From contig NZ_CP116009.1 of assembly GCF_027941915.1 (NCBI RefSeq), positions 1,302,001 to 1,366,000 on the forward strand: DNA of 64,000 bases, read 5' to 3'. The DNA comes from Ramlibacter tataouinensis (GTDB lineage: Bacteria; Pseudomonadota; Gammaproteobacteria; Burkholderiales; Burkholderiaceae_C). How positions within the stretch are numbered: position 1 is the first letter of the stretch; each line of letters begins with the position of its first letter. Shown here piece after piece: positions 11,695 through 20,636 of the stretch. The notes beneath the pieces are model-generated. The model was not told the DNA's origin. It did no database searches and was given only the letters and a program-made list of their open reading frames with translations. The translations under genes were made by a program, and so were the position numbers.

Positions 11695-12799
11695 ATGGAC
11701 GCAGAACGCACCAACCTCATCGGCAGCACCCTGGAAGACCTGCAGTCGCGCTGCGCCGATCTCCGGAGGTATCTTTGACTACGATGCCAAGTCGGAACGC
11801 CTGAGGACCGTCAACGCCGCGCTGGAAGACCCCGCGGTCTGGAACGATCCGAAGAAGGCCCAGGAGCTGGGCAAGGAGAAGAAGCAGCTCGACGACGTGG
11901 TCGTCACCCTGCAGCAGCTCGACCGCGAACTCGCGGACAACCTGGAGTTGTTCGAGATGAGCCGCGACGACGACGATGAAGCCGGCCTGCTCACCCTCGA
12001 GGCCGAGACGCGCAAGCTCACCGAGACCGTCGAGGCGCTGGAGTTCCGGCGCATGTTCGACAAGCCGGCCGACCCGATGAACGCCTTCCTGGACATCCAG
12101 GCCGGCGCCGGCGGCACCGAGGCCTGCGACTGGGCCGGCATGCTGATGCGCCAGTACCTGCGCTATGCCGAGCGCAAGGGCTTCAAGGCCGTGGTGGAAG
12201 ACGAGACCGCGGGCGACGTGGCCGGCATCAAGGGCGCCACCCTCAAGATCGAGGGCGAGTACGCCTACGGGCTGCTGCGCACCGAGACCGGCGTGCACCG
12301 GCTGGTGCGCAAGTCGCCGTTCGACTCGTCGGGCGGTCGCCACACCAGCTTCGCCAGCGTGTTCGTCTACCCCGAGATCGACGACTCGGTGGAGATCACC
12401 ATCAACCCGGCCGACGTGCGGGTGGACACCTACCGCGCCTCCGGCGCCGGCGGCCAGCACATCAACAAGACCGACTCGGCGGTGCGGCTGACGCACGTTC
12501 CCACCGGCATCGTGGTGCAGTCGCAGGACAGCCGCAGCCAGCACAGCAACCGCGACCTGGCCTGGCAGCGCCTGCGCTCGCGCCTGTACGACCACGAGAT
12601 GCGCAAGCGGATGGAAGAGCAGCAGAAGCTGGAGGACACCAAGACCGACGTCGGCTGGGGCCACCAGATCCGCAGCTACGTGCTGGACCAGAGCCGGATC
12701 AAGGACCTGCGCACCAACGTCGAGATCTCCAACACCCAGAAAGTCCTGGACGGCGACCTCGATCCTTTCATCGAGGCGTCGCTGAAACAGGGCGTCTAA
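11695..12799 (+). CDS. prfB: Peptide chain release factor 2 (programmed +1 frameshift)
   Basis: RF2 recognises UAA/UGA and triggers peptide release. The first 27 codons (from ATG 11695) end at an in-frame TGA (11776-11778). The protein continues in the +1 frame from GAC at 11777, so the coding path is 11695-11775 joined to 11777-12799 (367 residues). The slip site CTT-TGA is preceded by the internal Shine-Dalgarno-like CGGAGGT (11764-11770), the classic autoregulatory arrangement that makes frameshifting respond to RF2 level. Motifs seen: the GGQ loop in [16 protein letters not shown] and the stop-recognition SPF in [12 protein letters not shown]. pepN follows after 9 bp. Confidence 0.97.
11764..11779 (+). 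promoter_or_regulatory. prfB +1 frameshift site
   Basis: CGGAGGTATCTTTGAC combines a Shine-Dalgarno-like stimulator, the slippery CTT and the in-frame TGA stop. Upstream and downstream reading frames encode contiguous RF2 sequence only if one T is skipped (RRYL then DYDAKSERL). This is the established RF2 feedback switch. Confidence 0.95.
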
Positions 12800-12808
12800 G
12801 GAGCCACC

Positions 12809-15457
12809 ATGCGTGAAGGCCAGAACGCGGTGATCTACCGCGCCGACTACCAACCCCCGCCGTACTGGATCGACGCGGTCGAACTGGTGTTCGATCTCGA
12901 CCCGGCCAAGACCCGGGTGCTCAACCGCATGAAGGTGCGGCGCAACCCGGACCTGCCGGCCCAGCCCCTCAAGCTCGACGGCGAGGAGCTGAACCTGGCG
13001 CGCGTGCTGGTCAACGGCCAGGGCACCTCGTTCAAGCTGGAAGGCGGCCGGCTGGTGCTGGAGAACCTGCCCGAGGGCCACGAGCCGTTCGAGCTGGAGA
13101 TCTTCACCACCTGCGCGCCGGCCAAGAACACCCAGCTCATGGGCCTGTACGTCAGCAACGGCTCGTTCTTCACCCAGTGCGAGGCCGAGGGCTTTCGCCG
13201 CATCACCTACTTCCTGGACCGGCCCGACGTGATGGCCAGCTACACCGTCACGCTGCGCGCCGACAAGCGCCTGTACCCGGTGCTGCTGTCCAACGGCAAC
13301 CGGGTCGGCGCGGGCGAGCTGGACGACGGCCGCCACTGGGCGCGCTGGGTCGATCCGCACCGCAAGCCCAGTTACCTGTTCGCGCTGGTGGCCGGCCAGC
13401 TGGTGTGCCGCGAGCAGAAGGTGCTGTCGCGCGGCGGCAAGGAACACCTGCTGCAGGTCTACGTGCGCGCCGGCGACCTGGACAAGACCGAGCACGCGAT
13501 GCACTCGCTGATGGCCTCGGTCGCCTGGGACGAGGCGCGCTTCGGCCTGCCGCTGGACCTGGAGCGCTTCATGGTCGTCGCCACCAGCGACTTCAACATG
13601 GGCGCGATGGAGAACAAGGGGCTGAACATCTTCAACACGAAGTACGTGCTGGCCAGCCAGGCCACCGCCACCGACACCGATTTCGCCAACATCGAATCGG
13701 TGGTCGGCCACGAGTACTTCCACAACTGGACCGGCAACCGGATCACCTGCCGCGACTGGTTCCAGCTCTCGCTCAAGGAAGGCCTGACGGTGTTCCGCGA
13801 CCAGGAGTTCAGCCAGGACCTGGCCGGTGAGGCCTCGGCCCGCGCCGTCAAGCGCATCGAGGACGTGCGGGTGCTGCGCACCGCCCAGTTCCCGGAGGAC
13901 GCCGGCCCGATGGCGCACCCGGTGCGGCCCGACCAGTACCTCGAGATCAACAACTTCTACACGGTCACGATCTACGAGAAGGGCGCCGAGGTCGTGCGCA
14001 TGATGCAGACCCTGGTGGGCCGCGACGGCTTCGCCCGCGGCCTGAAGCTGTACTTCGAGCGGCACGACGGCCAGGCGGTCACCTGCGACGAGTTCGCGCA
14101 GGCCATCGCCGACGCCAACCCGCAAAGCAAGCTGCACGAGCTGCTGCCGCAGTTCAAGCGCTGGTACAGCCAGGCCGGCACGCCGCGCGTGAAGGCCACG
14201 TCGCAGTGGGATGCGGCCACGGGCACCTACCGCCTGACGCTGTCACAGAGCTGCCCGCCCACGCCGGGCCAGGCCGACAAGGCGCCGTTCGTGATCCCGG
14301 TGGCCTGGGGGCTGCTGGGCCCGGACGGCCGCGAGGTCGCGCACGGCCTGCACGTGCTCACGCAGGCCAGCGAGACGCTGGCGGTCGAGGGCCTGGCGGC
14401 CGAGCCGGTGCCCTCGATCCTGCGCGGCTTCAGCGCGCCGGTGATCCTGGAGTTCGACTACAGCGACGAGCAGCTGCTGGCGCTGCTGGCGCACGACACC
14501 GACCCGTTCAACCGCTGGGAGGCCGGGCAGCGGCTGGCCGTCAACCGCGCGCTGGCCGCCATCCGCGGCGAGGCCGGGGCCGCGCTCCACCTGGACGCCC
14601 CCTTCATCGAGGCCATGCGCAGCATCCTGCGCCACCCGACGCTGGACGCCGCCTTCAAGGAGCTGGTGCTCACGCTGCCGGCCGAGACCTACATCGCCGA
14701 GCAACTGGACGTGGTCGACCCGCAGCGCGTGCATGCGGTGCGCGAGTCGATGCGCGAGCAGCTGGCCGCCGCGCTGCTGCACGACTGGGCCTGGGCCTAC
14801 GAGGCGCACAAGGACTGCGGCGCCTACCGGCCCGATCCGGTGTCCGCCGGCCGGCGCGCGCTGGCCGGGTTGGCGCTGACCCACCTGTGCATCGCGGCGC
14901 GCCGCACGCACGACCCGGTGTGGCCGGGCAAGGCCTACCAGCGCTTCAAGGACGCCTCGAACATGACCGACCGCTTCAACGCGCTGGCGGCGCTGGTGAT
15001 CAGCGGGCACGAGCTGGCACGGTCCGCGCTGGAGCGCTTCCACGCCATGTTCAAGGACGAGCCGCTGGTGCTGGACAAGTGGTTCTCGCTGCAGGCCGGC
15101 GCGCCCGACCGCGGCGGCAACATCCTGCCGGCGGTGCGCCAGCTGATGCAGCACCCGGACTTCAACATCCGCAACCCGAACCGCGCGCGCAGCCTGGTCT
15201 TCAGCTACTGCAGCGCCAACCCGGGCGCGTTCCACCGGCCCGATGCCGCCGGCTACGTGTTCTGGAGCGAGCGCGTGATCGAGCTGGACGCGATCAACCC
15301 GCAGGTGGCGGCCCGGCTGGCGCGCGCGCTGGACCGCTGGCGCAAGCTGGCCGAGCCCCAGCGCAGCGGCGCCCGCGAGGCGATCGCGCGGGTGGCGGCC
15401 AAGGCCGACTTGTCGAATGACGTGCGCGAGGTGGTGACCCGCGCGCTGGCGGAGTGA
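12809..15457 (+). CDS. pepN: Aminopeptidase N (M1 family, PepN)
   Basis: An 882-residue cytosolic zinc aminopeptidase that removes N-terminal residues from peptides during protein turnover. The exopeptidase motif GAMEN is at residues 265-269, the zinc site is HEYFHNW (His301, Glu302, His305), and the third ligand Glu324 lies in [17 protein letters not shown]-terminal beta domain, catalytic domain and the long C-terminal helical domain are all present, at normal length for proteobacterial PepN. The start ATG 12809 follows AGGAGCC. It sits between prfB and fbp on the same strand with short gaps, probably one housekeeping transcript. Confidence 0.96.
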   Translation: MREGQNAVIYRADYQPPPYWIDAVELVFDLDPAKTRVLNRMKVRRNPDLPAQPLKLDGEELNLARVLVNGQGTSFKLEGGRLVLENLPEGHEPFELEIFTTCAPAKNTQLMGLYVSNGSFFTQCEAEGFRRITYFLDRPDVMASYTVTLRADKRLYPVLLSNGNRVGAGELDDGRHWARWVDPHRKPSYLFALVAGQLVCREQKVLSRGGKEHLLQVYVRAGDLDKTEHAMHSLMASVAWDEARFGLPLDLERFMVVATSDFNMGAMENKGLNIFNTKYVLASQATATDTDFANIESVVGHEYFHNWTGNRITCRDWFQLSLKEGLTVFRDQEFSQDLAGEASARAVKRIEDVRVLRTAQFPEDAGPMAHPVRPDQYLEINNFYTVTIYEKGAEVVRMMQTLVGRDGFARGLKLYFERHDGQAVTCDEFAQAIADANPQSKLHELLPQFKRWYSQAGTPRVKATSQWDAATGTYRLTLSQSCPPTPGQADKAPFVIPVAWGLLGPDGREVAHGLHVLTQASETLAVEGLAAEPVPSILRGFSAPVILEFDYSDEQLLALLAHDTDPFNRWEAGQRLAVNRALAAIRGEAGAALHLDAPFIEAMRSILRHPTLDAAFKELVLTLPAETYIAEQLDVVDPQRVHAVRESMREQLAAALLHDWAWAYEAHKDCGAYRPDPVSAGRRALAGLALTHLCIAARRTHDPVWPGKAYQRFKDASNMTDRFNALAALVISGHELARSALERFHAMFKDEPLVLDKWFSLQAGAPDRGGNILPAVRQLMQHPDFNIRNPNRARSLVFSYCSANPGAFHRPDAAGYVFWSERVIELDAINPQVAARLARALDRWRKLAEPQRSGAREAIARVAAKADLSNDVREVVTRALAE

Positions 15458-15473
15458 GGAGGAAGAAAGCCTT

Positions 15474-16487
15474 ATGACCAACAACGTATCCCTGACCCGC
15501 TACCTCGTCGAGCAGCAGCGCACGCACGGCCACATCCCCGGCCAGCTGCGGCTGCTGATCGAGGTGGTGGCCCGCGCCTGCAAGCGCATCAGCCACCACG
15601 TCAACAAGGGCGCGCTGGGCGACGTGCTGGGCACGGCCGGCACCGGCAACGTGCAGGGCGAGATCCAGAAGAAGCTGGACATCATCGCCAACGAGGTGCT
15701 GATCGAGGCCAACGAATGGGGCGGCCACCTGGCCGGCATGGCCAGCGAGGAGATGGAAGCCATCTACGTGGTGCCCAACCGCTTTCCCAAGGGCGAGTAC
15801 CTGCTGCTGTTCGACCCGCTGGACGGCTCGTCCAACATCGACGTCAACGTCAGCATCGGCACCATCTTCAGCGTCCTGCGCATGCCGGAGGACGACCGCG
15901 GGGTCGACGAAGGCGACTTCCTGCAGTGCGGGCACAAGCAGGTCGCGGCCGGCTACTGCATCTACGGCCCCCAGACCACGCTGGTGCTGACGGTGGGCGA
16001 CGGCGTGGCCATGTTCACGCTCGATCGCGAGCAGGGCTCCTTCGTGCTGACCCAGGAGGACGTGCGCATTCCCGAGGACACCAAGGAATTCGCGATCAAC
16101 ATGTCCAACATGCGGCACTGGGACGCGCCGGTGAAGCGCTACATCGACGAGTGCCTGGCGGGCAAGGAAGGCCCGCGCGGCAAGGACTTCAACATGCGCT
16201 GGGTCGCCTCCATGGTGGCCGACGTGCACCGAATCCTGACGCGCGGCGGCATCTTCATGTACCCCTGGGACAAGCGCGAGCCCGAAAAGCCGGGCAAGCT
16301 GCGCCTGATGTACGAGGCCAACCCCATGGGCTGGCTGGTCGAGCAGGCCGGCGGCGCCGCCACCAACGGCCGCGAGCGCATCCTCGACATCGAGCCGAAG
16401 AAGCTGCACGAGCGCGTGAGCGTGATCCTGGGCAGCAGGAACGAGGTGGAGCGGGTGACGCGCTACCACCTCGAGGCCAACAAGTAG
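15474..16487 (+). CDS. fbp: Fructose-1,6-bisphosphatase, class I
   Basis: A 337-residue class I FBPase, which dephosphorylates fructose-1,6-bisphosphate in gluconeogenesis. The metal-site motif [20 protein letters not shown] is complete, preceded by the Glu pair in ASEEME. Other family blocks are [15 protein letters not shown], the substrate-binding region RYIDECLAG...[15 protein letters not shown] and the C-terminal [30 protein letters not shown] ribosome site precedes ATG 15474. Cytosolic. Nothing unusual. Confidence 0.96.
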   Translation: MTNNVSLTRYLVEQQRTHGHIPGQLRLLIEVVARACKRISHHVNKGALGDVLGTAGTGNVQGEIQKKLDIIANEVLIEANEWGGHLAGMASEEMEAIYVVPNRFPKGEYLLLFDPLDGSSNIDVNVSIGTIFSVLRMPEDDRGVDEGDFLQCGHKQVAAGYCIYGPQTTLVLTVGDGVAMFTLDREQGSFVLTQEDVRIPEDTKEFAINMSNMRHWDAPVKRYIDECLAGKEGPRGKDFNMRWVASMVADVHRILTRGGIFMYPWDKREPEKPGKLRLMYEANPMGWLVEQAGGAATNGRERILDIEPKKLHERVSVILGSRNEVERVTRYHLEANK

Positions 16488-16569
16488 TCCACTGGGGTTC
16501 GGCAGGCTCCTTCCCGGCTCGCGGGAGCGCGTCGGGGGCAAGGACCACGTCCCTCGGGGGACTTCGGGT

Positions 16570-16585
16570 GTCGCCGCGCGGCGAC
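16570..16585. other. GC hairpin between fbp and the carrier-like gene
   Basis: GTCGCCG-CG-CGGCGAC is a perfect 7-bp inverted repeat, 82 bp after the fbp stop and without a clear T-tract. It may slow or end transcription after fbp, but an intrinsic terminator is not proven. Confidence 0.35.
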
Positions 16586-16681
16586 GGTTAGTCCTTTCGG
16601 GCCCTGCCGATAACCCGCGGCGGCTGTGGTTGCGGCGCCGTCCGACAGCGCGCCACGGCCGAGGTGGCCCAAGATGGCCGC

Positions 16682-16939
16682 ATGACAAGCCTGCCCCACG
16701 CGCAAGACACGATCCGGCGGGTGCTGCGCGAACACGGTCGGCTGGCGGTCGACGCGGACCGCCTGGCCGCCGACGCCGACCTGGCCCAGGCCGGCCTGAC
16801 CGCCCATGCCCGCCTGAACGTGATGTTCGCGCTCGAAGGCGAGTTCGAAGTGGAGTTCCCCGAACCGATGATCCGGCGCGACGTGTTCCGCAGCATCCGC
16901 TCGATCGAGAGCGCGCTGCGCGAGCTGATCGCCGCCTGA
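16682..16939 (+). CDS. Acyl-carrier-like protein lacking the phosphopantetheine serine
   Basis: An 85-residue acidic, helical protein aligning with the acyl carrier proteins found beside ligases in Burkholderiales. It has DADLAQAGLTAHARLNVMFALE then GEFEVEFPEPMIRR and SIRSIESALRE. In relatives the segment reads G-(L/M)-T-S-H-A, and the serine carries 4'-phosphopantetheine; here the codon is GCC, giving Ala. The fold looks intact but the carrier site is missing, so it cannot be loaded in the normal way. The start is ATG 16682 with no strong ribosome site. No ligase or PKS is adjacent; fbp lies 194 bp upstream and tRNA-Thr 105 bp downstream. It may be a decayed or regulatory paralogue. Confidence 0.65.
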   Translation: MTSLPHAQDTIRRVLREHGRLAVDADRLAADADLAQAGLTAHARLNVMFALEGEFEVEFPEPMIRRDVFRSIRSIESALRELIAA

Positions 16940-17025
16940 CCACGCGGCGTTCCGGATCGCCGCCCTACCGGCCGGCGTCCCTTCAATAGGCACCTCGCAA
17001 CCGCAGAGGCGGCGGAGCCGCCCGC

Positions 17026-17031
17026 TATAAT
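17026..17031 (+). promoter_or_regulatory. Putative -10 box of the tRNA-Thr promoter
   Basis: TATAAT, a perfect -10 hexamer, lies 13 bp before the first base of the tRNA. No good -35 match is seen at the expected spacing. Confidence 0.6.
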
Positions 17032-17044
17032 CGTCGGCTCACGT

Positions 17045-17120
17045 GCCGGAGTAGCTCAGTCGGTAGAGCAGCTCATTCGTAATGAGAAGGTCGGGGGTTC
17101 GATTCCTCTCTCCGGCACCA
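17045..17120 (+). tRNA. tRNA-Thr (anticodon CGT)
   Basis: A 76-nt cloverleaf with acceptor stem GCCGGAG/CTCCGGC, D-loop with AGCTCAGTCGGTAGAGC, anticodon stem CTCAT/ATGAG region with anticodon CGT at 17078-17080, T-arm GGGGGTTCGATTCCTC and an encoded CCA end. Close to the E. coli CGT threonine tRNA in D-loop and anticodon arm. It reads ACG codons, frequent in this GC-rich genome. Confidence 0.96.
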
Positions 17121-17128
17121 CAATGAAC

Positions 17129-17160
17129 AACGGGGTTGGCTGTCGCGGTCAACCCCGTTT
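17129..17160 (+). terminator. Intrinsic terminator after tRNA-Thr
   Basis: AACGGGGTTG and CAACCCCGTT form a perfect 10-bp stem around an 11-nt loop, followed by a short T run, starting 9 bp after the tRNA CCA end. Confidence 0.85.
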
Positions 17161-17199
17161 CCACGTCCGCTGATCCCTGGCATCGAGGCGCGAGAACGC

Positions 17200-17757
17200 T
17201 CACCGCTCTCGCGATTCCTTGGGCTGCAGCTGCAGTTCCCCGGCACCGGAGTCGTCCAGGTTGACCGCCAGGATGCGCGCCATGGCCTGGAGCCGCTGCA
17301 AATCCTTCACGCCGATGCGATCGTCCACCTGGTGGCTGAAGCAGCAGATCGTGCCGTAGACGCCGCCGCCTTTCAGCAGGATGGGCGCGCTCAGGTGGGT
17401 GCCGATCTGGATCGACGTGGCGGGCGCCACGCCGCGCTCGATCAGCGGTTGCGCATCGGGGATGAACTGCGGCAGGCGGCCATTCACCACATGGTGGCAC
17501 CAGCTTTCCTCGACCGGGTCCGAGTGCCCCACCTTCACCACGGTGATGCCGGGCTTCGCGTCGACGACCCGGAACGTGCGCCGGTTCTGCTGGAGCTGGG
17601 AGACGAACACCACGTCCATGTCCAGGTGATCGCGCACCACGCGGAGCGCCTCCTTGACCTTGGGGTGGACCAGCGGATCGGCGGCGTCGCTCGTCGCGAC
17701 CAGTAGTTCGGAAATGCGGACGTCGATGTCGTCGGGGTGGTAGTCGAGGAACTGCAA
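17200..17757 (-). CDS. GAF-domain protein
   Basis: A 185-residue soluble protein that is essentially one GAF domain (about residues 25-170). Visible blocks: VVFVSQLQQNRRTFRVVDA, SWCHHVVNGRLPQFIPDA, IGTHLSAPILLKGGGVYGTICCFSHQ. GAF domains bind small ligands (cyclic nucleotides, haem, bilins) and often regulate signalling proteins, but no output domain is attached. The CF and WCHHV residues resemble stand-alone GAF proteins annotated as sensors; the ligand is unknown. No ATG is available; TTG 17757 is used, with GGAAG about 7 nt upstream and an in-frame stop shortly before. Monocistronic by context. Confidence 0.72.
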   Translation of the reverse strand: MQFLDYHPDDIDVRISELLVATSDAADPLVHPKVKEALRVVRDHLDMDVVFVSQLQQNRRTFRVVDAKPGITVVKVGHSDPVEESWCHHVVNGRLPQFIPDAQPLIERGVAPATSIQIGTHLSAPILLKGGGVYGTICCFSHQVDDRIGVKDLQRLQAMARILAVNLDDSGAGELQLQPKESRER

Positions 17758-18212
17758 AAACGGCTTCCGGATTCACGTGCGCACGGCGTCGAATTCAAAT
17801 GCGCGCCGCGGCATTGTCGCCCGTTCAGGCCGCGCCGCACTCGCGGCGAGCACGTGCGGATTGAACCGGGCGGCGAGCAAGCCGGGCCCTGCCGATCACC
17901 CTTCGGCATGGGCCTCCCCGCGTTGCGAGCCAGGGTCGACCGTGCCCGCAGGCCGCCCTATCACAGGTGCAGGCATGGCAAGTTCACAGCTCGCGTGGAG
18001 AAGGCTGTGGAAAACCGCGGGAGTTACTCTCCGGCCGCTGAATTGGCGCGGGTTCCAGCAACCTGCCTCTTTCGTGAGCAGCACCAGCCGGCCCTGAAAG
18101 CTTCGCCGAGCGGCGTGGCGCGGGCGAGACACCCAGGTCGGTTTCGTCCCGTTCCGGCCATCACGGGCATCGGGACGTCCAGGTCCCTGCGCGCGCCGTA
18201 TGCTCGGGGCCC
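17758..18212. other. Gene-poor stretch, nothing recognised
   Basis: About 455 bp between the GAF gene and the small gene at 18213. Short ORFs here have no recognisable motifs and odd composition. No tRNA, repeat or hairpin with a T-tract was seen. It presumably contains promoters for the two outward-facing genes. Confidence 0.5.
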
Positions 18213-18416
18213 ATGAGTTCAAGGCTCCCCAGGACGCTGGAAGACGCGATGCTTGCCATCGCGGCGGCACAGGATCGTGCTACCGCGTCGGGCATCTCCT
18301 TGCACCAGCCGCCCCCGACACCCACGACTTGCTGCGGGCGGGGTTGTGCCGGCTGTGTGTGGGAGTCTTACTTCGATGCCGTGGGCTGGTGGCTGGAGGA
18401 CGCCCGGCAGGACTGA
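18213..18416 (+). CDS. Small oxidoreductase-like domain protein
   Basis: A 67-residue protein whose C-terminal half reads PPPTPTTCCGRGCAGCVWES then YFDAVGWWLEDA. The proline-rich lead, CCGxGCxxCVW cysteine motif and aromatic tail are the signature of the small oxidoreductase-like family (the N-terminal domain also attached to some larger oxidoreductases). The four clustered cysteines may bind metal or act in redox; the exact function is unknown. Start ATG 18213. It converges with the chromate transporter gene ending at 18451, leaving a 34-bp gap. Confidence 0.75.
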   Translation: MSSRLPRTLEDAMLAIAAAQDRATASGISLHQPPPTPTTCCGRGCAGCVWESYFDAVGWWLEDARQD

Positions 18417-18450
18417 GAGAAGCCGCCGGATCGTTCCTGCGTATGGGCCT

Positions 18451-19032
18451 TCAGACCCAGCCGGCCGCCCCCAGCGCCGCCCCCATGGCCAGCATCCAGA
18501 CCAGATGCAGTCGCGTGCGCCACACCAGCAGCGTGCACACGGCGGTGAGCGCCCAGGGCCGCCAGCCCGCGGCGCCGGCGCTCGCAGCCTGGGCCAGCAA
18601 CCACGCGGTCGACAGCAGCAGGCCGACCACGATCGGCGCCATGCCTTGGCGGAAAGCGCGGATGGCGAGCCGTTCGCGATGGCGGTGGCTCCATCGCGTG
18701 GCAACCAATGCCAGCAGCGAGCTCGGCGCCAGCACGCCGAACACGGAAGTGGCCATGCCGAAGGCGGCCAGCGCCAGCCGGATGGCGTCGGGCTGTCCGG
18801 CCCCCGCATTGACCCCCACGTTCCAGCCCGCCAGCGCAATGAACAGGACGTTGGGGCCGGGCGCCACCTGCGCGAGCGTCAGCGAGGTGCCGAACTGGGT
18901 TTCGCTCAGCCAGCCGCGCCCGTCCACCAGGAAGCGGTGCAGGTCCGGCGCCAGCGTGACCGCGCCGCCGACGGCGAGCAGCGACACGGACAGGTGGAAG
19001 GCCAGCAGCTGAAGCCAATCGCCGGCGCTCAT
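18451..19032 (-). CDS. chrA: Chromate transporter, short ChrA (second half)
   Basis: A 193-residue membrane protein with about five to six hydrophobic segments. It has the ChrA-family start LLAFHLSVSLLAVGGAV, then WLSETQFGTSLTLAQVAPGPNVLFIALAGWNVG, including the conserved PGPN turn. Short ChrA proteins work as pairs equivalent to the two halves of long ChrA and export chromate, or possibly other oxyanions. ATG 19032 overlaps the stop of its partner (ATGA), so the two subunits are translationally coupled and probably made 1:1. It is the last gene of the tcu-tctC-chr cluster. Confidence 0.86.
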   Translation of the reverse strand: MSAGDWLQLLAFHLSVSLLAVGGAVTLAPDLHRFLVDGRGWLSETQFGTSLTLAQVAPGPNVLFIALAGWNVGVNAGAGQPDAIRLALAAFGMATSVFGVLAPSSLLALVATRWSHRHRERLAIRAFRQGMAPIVVGLLLSTAWLLAQAASAGAAGWRPWALTAVCTLLVWRTRLHLVWMLAMGAALGAAGWV

Positions 19033-19628
19033 GGCGGCGGCCTGCGGCGCAAGTACATGGCGGTCAGCAGGCAAGTGCTGCCGCCCAGCACCAGGACGAT
19101 GGCGGCCAGCGGCCAGCGCAGGACCACCGCACCGGCAAATGCCGCGGCGCTTGCCCCGGCCGCCAGCGGCAGCCCCAGGGCATGGCTGCGCAGGCCGGCC
19201 AGCAGCTTCAAGCCGGTGCCCGCGATCAAACCTGCGGCCACGGCCCCCATGCCGCGCAGGGCGCCCGCCATGGCCGGATGGTCGGCGTGCTGGGCATACA
19301 GCGTCCCGAGCAGGAGCAGCAGCAGCAAGGGGAAGGCCAGCAGCCCGCCCAGCGCCGCGGCGGCGCCGCGCCAGCCGAAGTGGCGATCGCCGAACATCAG
19401 CGCCAGGTTGCACACGTTGGGCCCGGGCAGCACCTGGGCCACGGCCCAGTCTTCGACGAACTGCGCGTTGGTCAGCCAGCGCCGCCGCTCCACCAGCTCG
19501 CGCTGCACGACGGCGAGGACGCCGCCGAATCCCTGCAGCGAGAGCCAGGAGAACGCCCAGAACAGGTCCGCCGGGCGGCCCGGCGCCGGCACGCCGGCGC
19601 CGATGGCACTCGTCACGCGGCCGCTCAC
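19029..19628 (-). CDS. chrA: Chromate transporter, short ChrA (first half)
   Basis: About 199 residues. It carries the ChrA N-half signature LFWAFSWLSLQGFGGVLAVVQRELVERRRWL, the EDWAVAQVLPGPNVCNLALM segment with PGPN, and several hydrophobic helices. It is the partner of the gene at 18451. GTG 19628 overlaps the tctC stop (GTGA); a second GTG at 19616 is also possible. Chromate efflux is the known family role; placement after a carboxylate receptor raises the possibility that it moves another anion. Confidence 0.85.
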   Translation of the reverse strand: MSGRVTSAIGAGVPAPGRPADLFWAFSWLSLQGFGGVLAVVQRELVERRRWLTNAQFVEDWAVAQVLPGPNVCNLALMFGDRHFGWRGAAAALGGLLAFPLLLLLLLGTLYAQHADHPAMAGALRGMGAVAAGLIAGTGLKLLAGLRSHALGLPLAAGASAAAFAGAVVLRWPLAAIVLVLGGSTCLLTAMYLRRRPPP

Positions 19629-20605
19629 TGGACCGTGATCTTCCGGTCGCGGATCACGCGGCCCCACATGGCCGTCTCCCGCTCGATCTCCCGTGCCAGT
19701 TCCTCCCGGGTGCCCGGCTGCGCCGGCATGCCGTGGCGGTTGAGCGCCTCGGCCACGTCGGGCGACTTCAGCACCTTCACCAGTTCCGTGTTCCAGCGAT
19801 CCAGCACCGCCTTGGGCACCTTGGAGGATGCGACGAAGGCGTACCAGTTGGTCGCGCTGTACCCCGGGTAGCCCGACTCGGCGATGGTCGGCACATTCGG
19901 CGCGGCCGCAAGCCGGCTGGGGCCGGTGCTTGCCAGAGGAATCAGCTTGCCGCTCTCGATGAACGGCTGCGCGGTGTTGAACGTCGAGTAGTACGAGGCC
20001 ACGCGGCCGGCCACCAGGTCCTGCATCGCGGGCGCACCGCCCTTGTACGGGACGTGCACCGTGTTGATCCTGGCCATGTCGTCCAGCAGTTCGCCGGCGA
20101 GGTGCGAGGCCGAGCCGAGCCCTGTGGAGGCGTATTCGAGCTTGCCCGGGTTCGCCTTCGCATACGCGACGAATTCGGCGAAGGTCCTGATCTTCAGGTC
20201 GGCGTGCACGACCAGGATGTTGGGGAAGTTCACCCCCATGGTGATGGGCGCCAGGTCCTTCACCGGGTCGTAGGGCAGCTTCATGAGGTGCGGCGCGATG
20301 GTCAGCGGCCCGACCGACCCGAACAGCAGCACGCTGCCGTCGGTGGGCGCCTGGCTGGCCACGAACTGGTGGGCGATGTTGCCGCCCGCACCCGGCCGGT
20401 TGTCGATCACTACCGAGATGCCCAGGTTCTCCCCGAGCTTCTTGCCAATGAGCCGCGCCGATGCGTCGGCCGCCCCGCCAGCGGCGAAGCCGACCACGAT
20501 CGTCACGCTCTTGCGGGGCGGGAACTCCTGGGCCGATGCCAGCCCGGGGGCCAGCAGGGCGGCGGCGGCGAGCGCGCCCAAGTGCAGCAACTTGCGTTTG
20601 TTCAT
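19625..20605 (-). CDS. Tripartite tricarboxylate transporter substrate-binding protein (Bug/TctC)
   Basis: A 326-residue periplasmic receptor with signal peptide (MNKRKLLHLGALAAAALLAP...ASAQ). The TctC hallmarks are the first strand SVTIVVGFAAGGAADASARL, VVIDNRPGAGGNIAHQFVA, VHVPYKGGAPAMQDLVAGRV and the C-terminal EELAREIERETAMWGRVI. It captures a carboxylate for a TctAB-type permease; neither subunit is in the window. ATG 20605 has AAGAGGAGAC upstream. It follows tcuB by 31 bp, so it likely binds the acid oxidised by TcuAB (tricarballylate or a similar acid), which is inference. Upstream codons to 20734 are not coding. Confidence 0.9.
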   Translation of the reverse strand: MNKRKLLHLGALAAAALLAPGLASAQEFPPRKSVTIVVGFAAGGAADASARLIGKKLGENLGISVVIDNRPGAGGNIAHQFVASQAPTDGSVLLFGSVGPLTIAPHLMKLPYDPVKDLAPITMGVNFPNILVVHADLKIRTFAEFVAYAKANPGKLEYASTGLGSASHLAGELLDDMARINTVHVPYKGGAPAMQDLVAGRVASYYSTFNTAQPFIESGKLIPLASTGPSRLAAAPNVPTIAESGYPGYSATNWYAFVASSKVPKAVLDRWNTELVKVLKSPDVAEALNRHGMPAQPGTREELAREIERETAMWGRVIRDRKITVQ

Positions 20606-20636
20606 GGCTGTCTCCTCTTTGTCGTTTGGACTCGGG

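Noticed and set aside
11717..14137. 806-residue minus-strand ORF opposite prfB and pepN
   Set aside because: Antisense shadow of two well-identified housekeeping genes.
16494..16680. Possible small RNA between fbp and the carrier-like gene
   Set aside because: Several GC hairpins but no promoter plus terminator pair, so no support beyond composition.
17009..17024. GGCGGC-GGA-GCCGCC hairpin before tRNA-Thr
   Set aside because: It overlaps the expected promoter region and has no T-tract; probably chance in GC-rich DNA.
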